From: JACVRW01 sp034664085
Lineage (GTDB): Bacteria > Actinomycetota > Thermoleophilia > Solirubrobacterales > Thermoleophilaceae
Direction: 5' to 3'
Assembly (NCBI GenBank): GCA_034664085.1
Contig: JAXDII010000093.1
Span: forward strand, 1 to 40,026
DNA length: 40,026 nucleotides
Shown: positions 33,044 to 39,809 of the stretch, one piece after another
How positions within the stretch are numbered: the stretch's first letter is position 1
Layout: each line of letters begins with the position of its first letter
Position numbers and translations under genes: made by a program
The notes under the pieces: generated by a model
What the model was told of the DNA's origin: nothing
The model's input: the letters and a program-made list of their open reading frames with translations, nothing else
Databases searched by the model: none

Positions 33044-33807
33044 CGGCCGTCCTCGGAGCGCTCGCGCACCATCCTCAGCACGTCCTGGAGGTAGAGCAGA
33101 TGGTCCTTCATGGTGCGTTCCGCCCGCACAGGGTCGCCGCGCTCCACCGCGGCCAGCAGCGCCTTGTGGTGCTCGAGGATCGCCGATTGCACGATCGCCG
33201 GCCGCAGCACCTCGATCAGCGAGGGCTGGAGCACCTCGAAGATCCAGTCGGTGAGCGCCTGGATCATGCGGTTGCCGGCGGCGGCGGCGATCGTCCGGTG
33301 GATCTCCATGTCGCTCGCCGCGTACGTCTCGGTGTCCTCCGGACCCGCCGCGGCCTCGCGCTCGACGATCTCGCGCATCCGCTGGACGGTCTCCTCCTCG
33401 GGCTGGTAGGCGGCCAGCCCGGCGAGCGGGACCTCGAGCAGGAGCCGCGCGTCGAGCAGCTCGTCGAGGGTCACCGTGCCGGTCTCGAGCATCATCGCGA
33501 TCGCGTCGCTGAGGCTGCGGCTCATGCCCTCCTCGGCGGTGCGCGCGACGAAGATGCCGCCGCCCGGGCCCTTCGAGGCACGGATCAGGTTGCCGCTGGC
33601 GAGCAGCCGCAGCGCTTCGCGCAGGGTGGGGCGGCTGACGCCGAACTCGGCGGCCAGATCCTCCTCGCGCCCGAGGAAGTCGTCGGGGCCGAGCCCTTCC
33701 TCCTGGATGTAGTGCTGGATCTCGACCGCCACCTGCTCGCTGGCGGCGCGAATCGCCCGCCGCGCGGAGCCCCGGGATCCGGTCCGGCCGCCGGGCCTCA
33801 CGCTCAT
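33040..33807 (-). CDS. GntR-family regulator with FCD domain
   Basis: 255 residues. Winged helix at about 28-95 (GREEDLAAEFGVSRPTLREALRLLASGNLI...GGIFVAR) and a C-terminal FCD ligand domain with its metal residues in SDMEIHRTI, EHHKALL and MKDHLLYL. It should bind a carboxylic acid, typically a pathway substrate or intermediate, and repress its own operon. It heads all 11 genes. A perfect AATAG-N6-CTATT repeat lies 52 bases upstream of its start and is a candidate operator. Confidence 0.92.
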   Translation of the reverse strand: MSVRPGGRTGSRGSARRAIRAASEQVAVEIQHYIQEEGLGPDDFLGREEDLAAEFGVSRPTLREALRLLASGNLIRASKGPGGGIFVARTAEEGMSRSLSDAIAMMLETGTVTLDELLDARLLLEVPLAGLAAYQPEEETVQRMREIVEREAAAGPEDTETYAASDMEIHRTIAAAAGNRMIQALTDWIFEVLQPSLIEVLRPAIVQSAILEHHKALLAAVERGDPVRAERTMKDHLLYLQDVLRMVRERSEDGR

Positions 33808-33859
33808 GCTGCTGGCGACACCCGGGTAACCGCGCGCTCGGTCACCGGCTCACCTTAGC

Positions 33860-33875
33860 AATAGGTCAAACTATT
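33860..33875. promoter_or_regulatory. Inverted repeat AATAG-N6-CTATT, candidate operator
   Basis: Perfect 5-bp half-sites with a 6-base centre (GTCAAA), in the most AT-rich part of the 116-base gap between the GntR/FCD regulator (minus) and the tyrosinase gene (plus). Its position would let one regulator control both directions. Confidence 0.45.
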
Positions 33876-33923
33876 TGTCAGGTCTGCCTTGACCGGGACT
33901 GCCGGGGGCGCGAGCCTGATGCC

Positions 33924-34748
33924 GTGCCGACGATTCCCGTGGCCCCTCGCACCCGCCGCCCCCGCATCCGCTGGCGGCGCTCGGTCACGCGCCTGACCGC
34001 GCCGATGCTCCAGCGCGTCCGCGAGGCGACCGGGTGGGCCCAGGGGGTCGCGGACGACCGCGGCTACCAGCACTGGGCCGGCATCCACGGGCTGCCGCTG
34101 CCGATCTCGTGCACGCACTCGACGAGCCAGCAGTTCGCCTCCTTCTTCCTGCCCTGGCATCGCGCCTACCTGTACTTCTACGAGCGCGCGCTGCGCGACC
34201 ACGTGCCGACGCTGGGGCAGCCGTGGTGGGACTGGACCCGCGACCGCCAGATCCCGCCCGCTTACGCCGACGAGCAGGCCGGCGCGGGGCCAAACCCGCT
34301 CTTCTCCGTCGCGATCAACGACCTCGCCATGGAGCAGGCGCGCAGCAGCGGCCTGGACATCGCGTCGAACGTGGAGCGCTATCCCGGGCTGCCGGGCACC
34401 CGGCTGCCCGAGGCGTGGGAGATCGAGTCGGTGCTCGCCATCCCGGACTTCTTCACCTTCAGCCGGGTGCTCGAGAACCTCCACGGCCTGGTGCACGTCT
34501 GGGTGGGCGGGCGGGTAGGGCACATGCGCCATGTGCCGCTGGCCGCCTACGACCCGATCTTCTGGGCCCACCACTCCATGATCGACCGGGTCTGGCGCAT
34601 CTGGCAGCAGCGCCACCCGCCGCCGAACTTCACCGCGGAGTACGTCAACACGGCGCTGCGGCCGTTCCCGCTCACGGTCGCGCAGGTGCTCGAGGTGCGC
34701 GCGCTCGGGTACGACTACGCCGCGACCCAGACGACCGTGGAGACCTGA
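33924..34748 (+). CDS. Tyrosinase-family copper oxidase
   Basis: 274 residues. CuA site: His79 in FFLPWHRAYLYFYERAL, with His55 (GIHG) and His65 (CTH) as the likely partners. The spacing from His65 to His79 (14) is longer than the usual nine, with Gln70 at the canonical position. CuB site: His187 and His191 (LHGLVHVW) and the His pair 216/217 (FWAHHSMIDRVW). It hydroxylates phenols and oxidises catechols with O2. No signal peptide or Tat motif is seen. GTG 33924 is 116 bases from the divergent aromatic regulator, and the next gene overlaps its stop (TGATG). Confidence 0.88.
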   Translation: MPTIPVAPRTRRPRIRWRRSVTRLTAPMLQRVREATGWAQGVADDRGYQHWAGIHGLPLPISCTHSTSQQFASFFLPWHRAYLYFYERALRDHVPTLGQPWWDWTRDRQIPPAYADEQAGAGPNPLFSVAINDLAMEQARSSGLDIASNVERYPGLPGTRLPEAWEIESVLAIPDFFTFSRVLENLHGLVHVWVGGRVGHMRHVPLAAYDPIFWAHHSMIDRVWRIWQQRHPPPNFTAEYVNTALRPFPLTVAQVLEVRALGYDYAATQTTVET

Positions 34749-35191
34749 TGGATCGCTACGACTCAGATGCGCTGGACATGCCGGCCGGGCGCGAGCTCTA
34801 CGCGCGCGCCGACCTGCTCTTCCAGGGCGTCGACCACAGCGGCGAGTCCTTCGAGGCGCGCGTGTTCCTCAACAACACCGAAGCCGACGAGAGCACGCCC
34901 ATGGACGACGACCACGGCTATGCCGGGTCCTTCGTGATCTTCGGCCACGGCGGCTGCGCCGGCGACGAGGGCCACTGCGAGATCCCCGAGCTCCCGGACG
35001 ACATCGACGACCTGCGCTTCCCGCACCCGCTGCACCCGGCCGACAAGCCGGTGATCGTGACCGAGGCGCTGCGGCGCGTGGAGGGCGACACGCTGACGAT
35101 CACCGTCGTGCCCGTGCTGCCGGGCGAGGAAGCGCCGCGCCGCGCCGACGTCCTCTTCTTCGACCGCATCGACATCCTCACCTACGAGTGA
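34748..35191 (+). CDS. Tyrosinase partner, beta-sandwich domain protein
   Basis: 147 residues, acidic. The core RVFLNNTEADESTP and SFVIFGHGGCAGDEGHCEIP resembles the C-terminal beta-sandwich found fused to some tyrosinases and hemocyanin-like proteins. Here it is a separate gene, with ATG 34748 overlapping the tyrosinase stop. The Cys-His-rich GGCAGDEGHC loop could bind metal. It may be a placeholder/caddie-like partner that helps copper loading or shields the active site; this is inference. Its last 14 bases overlap the convergent LmbU-like gene. Confidence 0.65.
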   Translation: MDRYDSDALDMPAGRELYARADLLFQGVDHSGESFEARVFLNNTEADESTPMDDDHGYAGSFVIFGHGGCAGDEGHCEIPELPDDIDDLRFPHPLHPADKPVIVTEALRRVEGDTLTITVVPVLPGEEAPRRADVLFFDRIDILTYE

Positions 35192-35642
35192 GGCCGTGCT
35201 CGAGGCGGTGCCCGCAGCGTGGGCACACGCGCTCCTCGGCGTGCGCGCGGTGGGCCGGCTCGGCCTCAGGCGACGAGCGGCGGGCGCGGCGCACCTCGGT
35301 GCGCAGGGCCCGCACCGACAGCGCGTCCGCCTCCGCCCGTCCCAGCCAGCGGTCCTGCTCCTCCGCAGGCAGCGGGGCGAGCTCGGCGTGGTGGCTGAAC
35401 GACAGGTTCTCCCGGCGTCGGGAGACCTCGAAGCGCGAGGCGACGTAGGCCATGTTCATCAGGGTCTGCACGTCGTAGCCGGTGATGGCCGCCGCCGCGC
35501 GGTAGCGCTCGCCGTAGCGCGCGTTGCCGTAGCGCAGCCAGTCGCCGAGCCACCAGCCGCCCGCGCGGGCGAGCGTTCCGAGCCACTGGCCCTGCCGCAG
35601 CCAGTCCGACATCTCCAGCACATGGCGCGGCGCCCATGACAC
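35178..35642 (-). CDS. LmbU-like transcriptional regulator
   Basis: 154 residues. The middle (WWLGDWLRYGNARYGERY, TGYDVQTLMNMAYVASRF, LSFSHHAELAPLP) matches the LmbU family, regulators first known from lincomycin production. The C-terminus adds a short CPRCGHRLEHG, which could be a zinc knuckle. Start uncertain: GTG 35642, GTG 35621 or ATG 35612; none has a well-spaced ribosome site. It follows the ThiF-like gene by 88 bases on the same strand, so it may regulate that locus. Confidence 0.6.
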   Translation of the reverse strand: MSWAPRHVLEMSDWLRQGQWLGTLARAGGWWLGDWLRYGNARYGERYRAAAAITGYDVQTLMNMAYVASRFEVSRRRENLSFSHHAELAPLPAEEQDRWLGRAEADALSVRALRTEVRRARRSSPEAEPAHRAHAEERVCPRCGHRLEHGLTRR

Positions 35643-35730
35643 CTCCGTCAGGGCGACGGGGGAGCGAACATCGGGAGCGCGGCGGACGGGATGAGCCAGA
35701 GGCCGACACTACCAAGTCGCGCTGAGTGAT

Positions 35731-36834
35731 TCAGAGCCTTTGTGCAAAGCCCGCGCAGCACCCACATTCGGCGTGGCGCTCGGCCTCCTCCCACGTCGTC
35801 GCAAGGGTCCTCAGGTCCACCAGCACGGCCCGCCCGAGCGTCGCCGGCGGGCCGACGCCGGCCAAATGGTGCACCGCCTCCATCGCGAGCAGCGACCCGA
35901 TCAGGCCGCACGCCGGACCGAACGTGGCCGCCACCGCGTCGTTGCTCTGGCGGAAGGCGACGAGCTCGTCGAACAGCGGGTTCTGGTCGCGGGCCTCCGC
36001 CTCGCGGCACTCCACGCAGGCGGTCCGCCCCGGCATCACGGTCGGGCCGATCCGCACGAACGGCGGGAACTGGCTGGCCGATGCGTGCGGCACACCTGCG
36101 CGCATGCACGCGCGGTTGACCCAGCGCCCGATCAGGTGGGCGGGCCAGTCCGCGGCCTCGACGACGAACCCGGCGCCGGCGATCGCCTCGGCCACCTCCG
36201 CCTCGCCGTCGAGGCGGCGCCCGATCGGCACGAAGGCGATGTGCGGGTTGAAGCTCGCGACAGCGCGCGCTGCGCAGTCGGCCTTGCCGCGGCCGACGTC
36301 GGCGTCGCCGTAGAGGATCTGGCGGTTGAGGTTGGAGCGCTCGACGCGGTCGCCGTCGACTCCCACGATCGTCCCGACGCCGGCCGACGCCAGCGCCCAC
36401 ACCGCCCAGGAGCCGAGCCCGCCCAGGCCGAGCACCACGACGCGCGCGTGCTTCAGGCGCGCCTGCGCGGCCACGCGCGACGACCCGTACGGCAGCAGCT
36501 CGCCGAAGTACGCGAGCTGGCGGCCGTAGCGGTCGGCCTCGGCCGCACTCAGCGCGTCACCCGGGGGGTCCCAGGCGTCCTCCACGACGCCCAGCTCGAT
36601 CAGGCAGGCCAGGGCCGCGTCTAGCTGCGCGGCGGTCGCTCCCGGCGAGGCGCCGACGATGTCCGCGACCAGCTCCTCCCACGGGCCGCCGTCGCGCAGT
36701 GCGCCGAGCAGCGCCCGCTCGGCGGCGGACGGGTCCTCCACGAGGTAGTCCTCGCCGCTGGCGGCGCAGAGCAGGTAGAGCGATCCGTCGCCGGCCGGGA
36801 ACAGCTCCACGGAGTCCTTGAGCTTGGGGTGCAT
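35731..36834 (-). CDS. ThiF/MoeB/MccB-like E1 adenylating enzyme with N-terminal peptide-binding-like domain
   Basis: 367 residues. Residues 1-85 resemble the winged-helix RiPP recognition/peptide clamp domain found at the front of TOMM leader-binding proteins and MccB. The E1 fold follows: GRQ at 104-106, GLGGLGS (136-142), Asp160, the NLNRQ arginine finger (168-172), Lys184 and Asp229. Zinc cysteines are C273/C276 (CVEC) and C357/C360 (CGCC). The family adenylates a C-terminal carboxylate; MccB adenylates the C-terminal Asn of a short peptide. Upstream on the same strand lie a hairpin and a tiny gene ending in Asn. ATG 36834 is preferred by domain start though it lacks a good ribosome site; GTG 36876 lies inside the hairpin. 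Confidence 0.8.
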   Translation of the reverse strand: MHPKLKDSVELFPAGDGSLYLLCAASGEDYLVEDPSAAERALLGALRDGGPWEELVADIVGASPGATAAQLDAALACLIELGVVEDAWDPPGDALSAAEADRYGRQLAYFGELLPYGSSRVAAQARLKHARVVVLGLGGLGSWAVWALASAGVGTIVGVDGDRVERSNLNRQILYGDADVGRGKADCAARAVASFNPHIAFVPIGRRLDGEAEVAEAIAGAGFVVEAADWPAHLIGRWVNRACMRAGVPHASASQFPPFVRIGPTVMPGRTACVECREAEARDQNPLFDELVAFRQSNDAVAATFGPACGLIGSLLAMEAVHHLAGVGPPATLGRAVLVDLRTLATTWEEAERHAECGCCAGFAQRL

Positions 36835-36847
36835 CGGAGGTGAGATT

Positions 36848-36877
36848 GGTGCCCGCCGGCGAGTGCCGGCGGGCACC
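36848..36877 (-). terminator. Perfect 13-bp hairpin between peptide gene and ThiF-like gene
   Basis: GGTGCCCGCCGGC (36848-36860), loop GAGT, then its exact complement GCCGGCGGGCACC (36865-36877). It begins 11 bases past the peptide stop on the minus strand and ends 13 bases before the ThiF ATG. No T-run follows. A leaky terminator or stabilising hairpin, like the one between mccA and mccB, would give much more peptide than enzyme; it could also control the ThiF start. Confidence 0.6.
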
Positions 36878-36888
36878 GTCGAGTCCGT

Positions 36889-36951
36889 TCAGTTGCCCTT
36901 GACGAATGACGTCGCCGGGGCGATGGGGCGGTCGAGCTTCTTGACGGTCAC
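36889..36951 (-). CDS. Candidate RiPP precursor peptide (20 aa, C-terminal Asn)
   Basis: A 20-residue open frame, GTG-started, reading MTVKKLDRPIAPATSFVKGN. A perfect AGGAGG lies 8 bases before GTG 36951; GTG 36960 (23 residues) overlaps the methyltransferase stop as GTGA but has no room for that ribosome site. It is basic at the front, Pro/Ala-rich in the middle and ends Lys-Gly-Asn. It lies between a methyltransferase and an E1-like enzyme with a peptide-clamp-like domain. Microcin C-type precursors all end in Asn, which MccB adenylates. No Cys and only one Ser and two Thr, so lanthipeptide or azole chemistry is unlikely. Confidence 0.6.
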   Translation of the reverse strand: MTVKKLDRPIAPATSFVKGN

Positions 36952-36956
36952 GCGGT

Positions 36957-37733
36957 TCACCTCCTCTCGGTCGGTTCGGGGACCGGACGTCGGGCGAGCC
37001 AGATGGACTTGGTGTGCGTGAGCTCCTCGAACGACGGGTCGATAGCGCCGTCCGCGCGCTGGCCGTGCACCGCGAGGCACTCGAGCCCGGCCTGCTCGAG
37101 CAGCCGCTGCACGGTCGCGCGCGGGTGGTGGCGCTGCAGGTGCCGGCTCGTGCTGCGGCTGCCGCCTGCGACGACACCGCTGATCGTCACCGCGCATACG
37201 GCACCCGCCGGGCTGTCCGGGGCGGCCTCGCCCGCCAGCTCGAAGCGGCCCCCGGGCGTGTCCACCGCCCCGGCGCCGCAGAAGACGCTCCGATAGGTGC
37301 GCAGGCTGTTGAGGTCGAACAGATAGAGCCCGCCCGCCGCGAGCTGGCGGTGCGCCTCGCCGAAGGCCGTCCTCAGGTCCGCGTCGGTGAGCAGGTGGTT
37401 GAGCCCGTCGTCGATGCAGGTGACCAGGTCGAAGCGGCCGCCCGGGCCCGGCAGCTCGCGCATGTCGGCGAGGTGGAGCCGCGCTCCGGCCGCCGCGCGC
37501 TTGGTGCGGGCGCGCGCGAGCATCGCGGGGGAGAGGTCGCAGGCGGTGACGGAGTACCCGCGCGCGAGGAACGGGATGAAGCTCTTGCCCGTTCCGCAGG
37601 CGACGTCGAGCAGCCGCCGCCCCCGGAGCCCGTGCGCGCGCGCGAGTGACTCGAGGTCGCGCGTCCATTCGTCGTAGCGGTGGCCGCTCGTGAACTCGTC
37701 GTAGACGGGGGCGAGCGCGTCGTATGCCGCCAT
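36957..37733 (-). CDS. Class I SAM-dependent methyltransferase
   Basis: 258 residues. The SAM-binding motif I is LLDVACGTGKSF (from about residue 41), followed by the acidic YSVTACDLS and the LHLADMREL and DLVTCIDDGLNHLL motifs. The late HHPRATVQRLLEQAGL and TKSIWLARRP are common in small-molecule methyltransferases. ATG 37733 is the only start in frame near the family's usual MAAYDALAPVYDEF N-terminus. Its stop overlaps the ribosome site region of the peptide gene, so they share a transcript. It may methylate the peptide or its nucleotide-like adduct; a separate metabolic role is possible. Confidence 0.85.
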   Translation of the reverse strand: MAAYDALAPVYDEFTSGHRYDEWTRDLESLARAHGLRGRRLLDVACGTGKSFIPFLARGYSVTACDLSPAMLARARTKRAAAGARLHLADMRELPGPGGRFDLVTCIDDGLNHLLTDADLRTAFGEAHRQLAAGGLYLFDLNSLRTYRSVFCGAGAVDTPGGRFELAGEAAPDSPAGAVCAVTISGVVAGGSRSTSRHLQRHHPRATVQRLLEQAGLECLAVHGQRADGAIDPSFEELTHTKSIWLARRPVPEPTERR

Positions 37734-37761
37734 CCACCTATCGACCCTGGAGAAGCGCAGG

Positions 37762-38364
37762 ATGGTTTCATTGATTACGATGATTAACGTGAGTTCGCGC
37801 CCCGACATCGCCGACCCGGCCGTCATAAAGGCGCTGTCGCACCCGCTGCGGGCCGAGATCCTCGGAGTGCTCGAGGAGCGCGAGGCCAGCCCGGTGGAGC
37901 TCGCCCGCGAGCTGGACCAGCCCGTCTCCAACGTCAGCTACCACGTCCGCACCCTCGCCCAGCTCGGCCTGATCAAGCTGATCCGCGAGACACCGCGGCG
38001 CGGCGCCGTGGAGCACCACTACGAGGCGACGCTGCGGCCGATCATCACGGACAAGACCTGGGAGTCGCTGCCGAAGCTCGTCCGCCGCTCCGTGATCGCG
38101 GCGATCATCGAGCGCCTCGGCGCCGACATGGTCGAGGCGGCCCCGGCGGGCGGCCTCGATCGGCCCGACATCCACGTGAGCAGGACCGAGCTGCAGCTCG
38201 ACGATCGCGGCTGGGATGAGCTGACCAAGGCGCTCGAGGGCGTCGTGGCCAAGGCGCTCAAGCTCGAGGCCCAGGCCAAGCAGCGCGCGAACCGCTCAGG
38301 GGCAGACGGCGCGCTGACTTCGGCGACGCTGGGCATGCTGCTCTTCGAGCAGTCCGAGGCCTAG
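37762..38364 (+). CDS. ArsR-type winged-helix regulator
   Basis: 200 residues from ATG 37762, with GGAG 9 bases upstream; ATG 37780 and GTG 37789 are alternatives, and the AT-rich codons before 37789 hint that promoter DNA may be included. The winged helix covers about 18-95 (ALSHPLRAEILGVLEE, PVSNVSYHVRTLAQLGLIKLI). The C-terminal half is helical, of unknown ligand. No metal-binding Cys pair is seen, so it is not a metal sensor. It diverges from the methyltransferase with only 28 bases between starts. Confidence 0.88.
   Translation: MVSLITMINVSSRPDIADPAVIKALSHPLRAEILGVLEEREASPVELARELDQPVSNVSYHVRTLAQLGLIKLIRETPRRGAVEHHYEATLRPIITDKTWESLPKLVRRSVIAAIIERLGADMVEAAPAGGLDRPDIHVSRTELQLDDRGWDELTKALEGVVAKALKLEAQAKQRANRSGADGALTSATLGMLLFEQSEA
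37772..37786. repeat. Direct repeat TGATTA-CGA-TGATTA
   Basis: Two exact TGATTA copies (37772-37777 and 37781-37786), 9 bases apart centre to centre, in an AT-rich patch at the divergent start of the methyltransferase/peptide operon and the ArsR-type gene. A candidate operator for that regulator, or part of its promoter. Confidence 0.45.
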
Positions 38365-38394
38365 CCAAGGGCGCTCGCAGGGGGGCCGGCGGCC

Positions 38395-38892
38395 ATGCCG
38401 CCAGGTCCGCCGGACGCGTGGGACTGGGAGGAGGCCCGCACGCGCTGCCTGCGGGAGACCCGGGCGGTGCTCGGCTGGACCGCCGCGGCGGAAGACGCCG
38501 CCCAGGAGGCGCTGCTGCGCGCCTGGCTGAAGCGGGCGAGCTGCCGGGACGCCGCCCGGCCGCTGCCCTGGTGCGCCCGGATCGCCCGCAACGAAGCGCT
38601 CAGGCTGCGGGCGCAGGAGACGGCTCGGCGCGAGGCTCGCCAGCAGGCGGAGGAGCTCGCGGCGCGGGTGGTCTCGCCGGACGCCGCCGACCAGGCCGTC
38701 CGCCGAGTCGACGCGGGCCGGATCGTCGCCGCGCTGCCGCCGCTCGACCGGGAGCTCGTCCGCCTGCACTACTTCGAGGACCTCACGCAGGCCGAGGCGG
38801 CCACCCGTGTCGGCATCCCCTGGGTCACCGCGAAGGTGCGGCTGCACCGGCTGCGCGAGCGGCTGCGCGAAGAGCTGGAGCGGCCTTCTTGA
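38395..38892 (+). CDS. ECF-family RNA polymerase sigma factor
   Basis: 165 residues. Region 2 is recognisable in WTAAAEDAAQEALLRAWLKRA and PWCARIARNEALRL, region 4 in LPPLDRELVRLHYFEDLTQAEAATRVGIPWVTAKVRLHRLRERL. It lacks extensions. No anti-sigma gene is adjacent. ATG 38395 gives the MPPGPPDAWDW start. The leishmanolysin-like gene follows 52 bases on, same strand, and may be a target or simply co-transcribed. Confidence 0.9.
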   Translation: MPPGPPDAWDWEEARTRCLRETRAVLGWTAAAEDAAQEALLRAWLKRASCRDAARPLPWCARIARNEALRLRAQETARREARQQAEELAARVVSPDAADQAVRRVDAGRIVAALPPLDRELVRLHYFEDLTQAEAATRVGIPWVTAKVRLHRLRERLREELERPS

Positions 38893-38944
38893 ATGCGGCG
38901 CCGCCGTCCGAGAGGATCGGGCGGACCCGACCGAGGGGGCACAG

Positions 38945-39799
38945 GTGGCCACGTTCGAGACCTACCATGCGGTTGCCGACAAGGCGGTCGCCAAGGCTGT
39001 CGCGAACACGACCTCTCCGTTCAAGATCGACGTGCGATTCGGAGGCGGTCTGACCCAGCGGCAGAAGAACGCGTTCAAGGCCGCCGCCGACCGCTGGACG
39101 CGGGTGATCGTCGGGGACCTGCCCAGCGTGCTCGTCGACGGCGAGCTGATCGACGACGTGCTGATCCTCGCCGACGGCCAGGACATCGACGGCCCCTCCG
39201 GGATCCTGGGCCAGGCGGGCCCGACCCGGCTGCGCCCCGAGGCCGCGGGCCAGGCTGCCTTCCTGCCGGCCAAGGGCAGGATGGCGTTCGACACGGCCGA
39301 TCTGAAGCAGATGGAGAGGGACGGCACCCTCAACGACGTGATCGCGCATGAGATGGGACACGTGCTCGGCATAGGCACGATCTGGAGCGAGAAGAAGCTG
39401 TTGAAGAAGGCGGGCACCGAGAACCCGACCTTCGCCGGGAAGGCGGCGATGAAGGAGTACCGCGCCCTCCGGGGTACGGGCCCGGCCAGCAGGCGGGTGC
39501 CCGTGGAGAACACCGGCGGGCCCGGCACCGCGGATTCGCACTGGCGCGAGACCGTGTTCCGCAACGAGCTGATGTCGGGGTTCATCGGCGCGTCCGGCAA
39601 TCCGCTCAGCCGGATGACCGTCGGGAGCCTCGAGGACCTCGGCTACGAGGTCGACTTCAACGCCGCCGAGGTCTACTCGCTCCCGAACCTGATGGCCCTC
39701 GCGGAAGAGGGGCTGCTGGTGAGCCACGCGGCGCCCGTCGACAACGGCGTCATGCTGCCGAACATCCCGCTGACGCTCCCGCCCGACAGCCTGCAGTAG
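38945..39799 (+). CDS. Leishmanolysin-type (M8-like) zinc metalloprotease
   Basis: 284 residues. Zinc motif His135-Glu136-x2-His139 in VIAHEMGHVLGIGTIW, third ligand His199 (ADSHWRE), and Met-turn near Met210 (RNELMSGF) followed by LSRMTVGSLEDLGYEVD. These are the landmarks of bacterial leishmanolysin relatives. GTG 38945 has GAGGGGGC about 6 bases upstream. No signal peptide or Tat motif is visible at this start, so the enzyme may be cytosolic or exported by another route. Residues 1-110 form the propeptide-like or beta-sheet N-terminal lobe (FKIDVRFGGGLTQRQK). Confidence 0.88.
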   Translation: MATFETYHAVADKAVAKAVANTTSPFKIDVRFGGGLTQRQKNAFKAAADRWTRVIVGDLPSVLVDGELIDDVLILADGQDIDGPSGILGQAGPTRLRPEAAGQAAFLPAKGRMAFDTADLKQMERDGTLNDVIAHEMGHVLGIGTIWSEKKLLKKAGTENPTFAGKAAMKEYRALRGTGPASRRVPVENTGGPGTADSHWRETVFRNELMSGFIGASGNPLSRMTVGSLEDLGYEVDFNAAEVYSLPNLMALAEEGLLVSHAAPVDNGVMLPNIPLTLPPDSLQ

Positions 39800-39809
39800 C
39801 CCGGCCGCG

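Noticed and set aside
35266..35637. ATG 35637 with a well-placed GGAGG upstream as the start of the LmbU-like gene
   Set aside because: That ATG is in a different frame from the LmbU-like protein and gives a low-complexity Arg/Ala/Pro translation.
36889..36960. Lanthipeptide, lasso or azole-type precursor interpretation of the small peptide
   Set aside because: It has no Cys, few Ser/Thr, no lasso-type Gly1 core, and no LanM, asparagine-synthetase-like lasso cyclase or YcaO gene is nearby.
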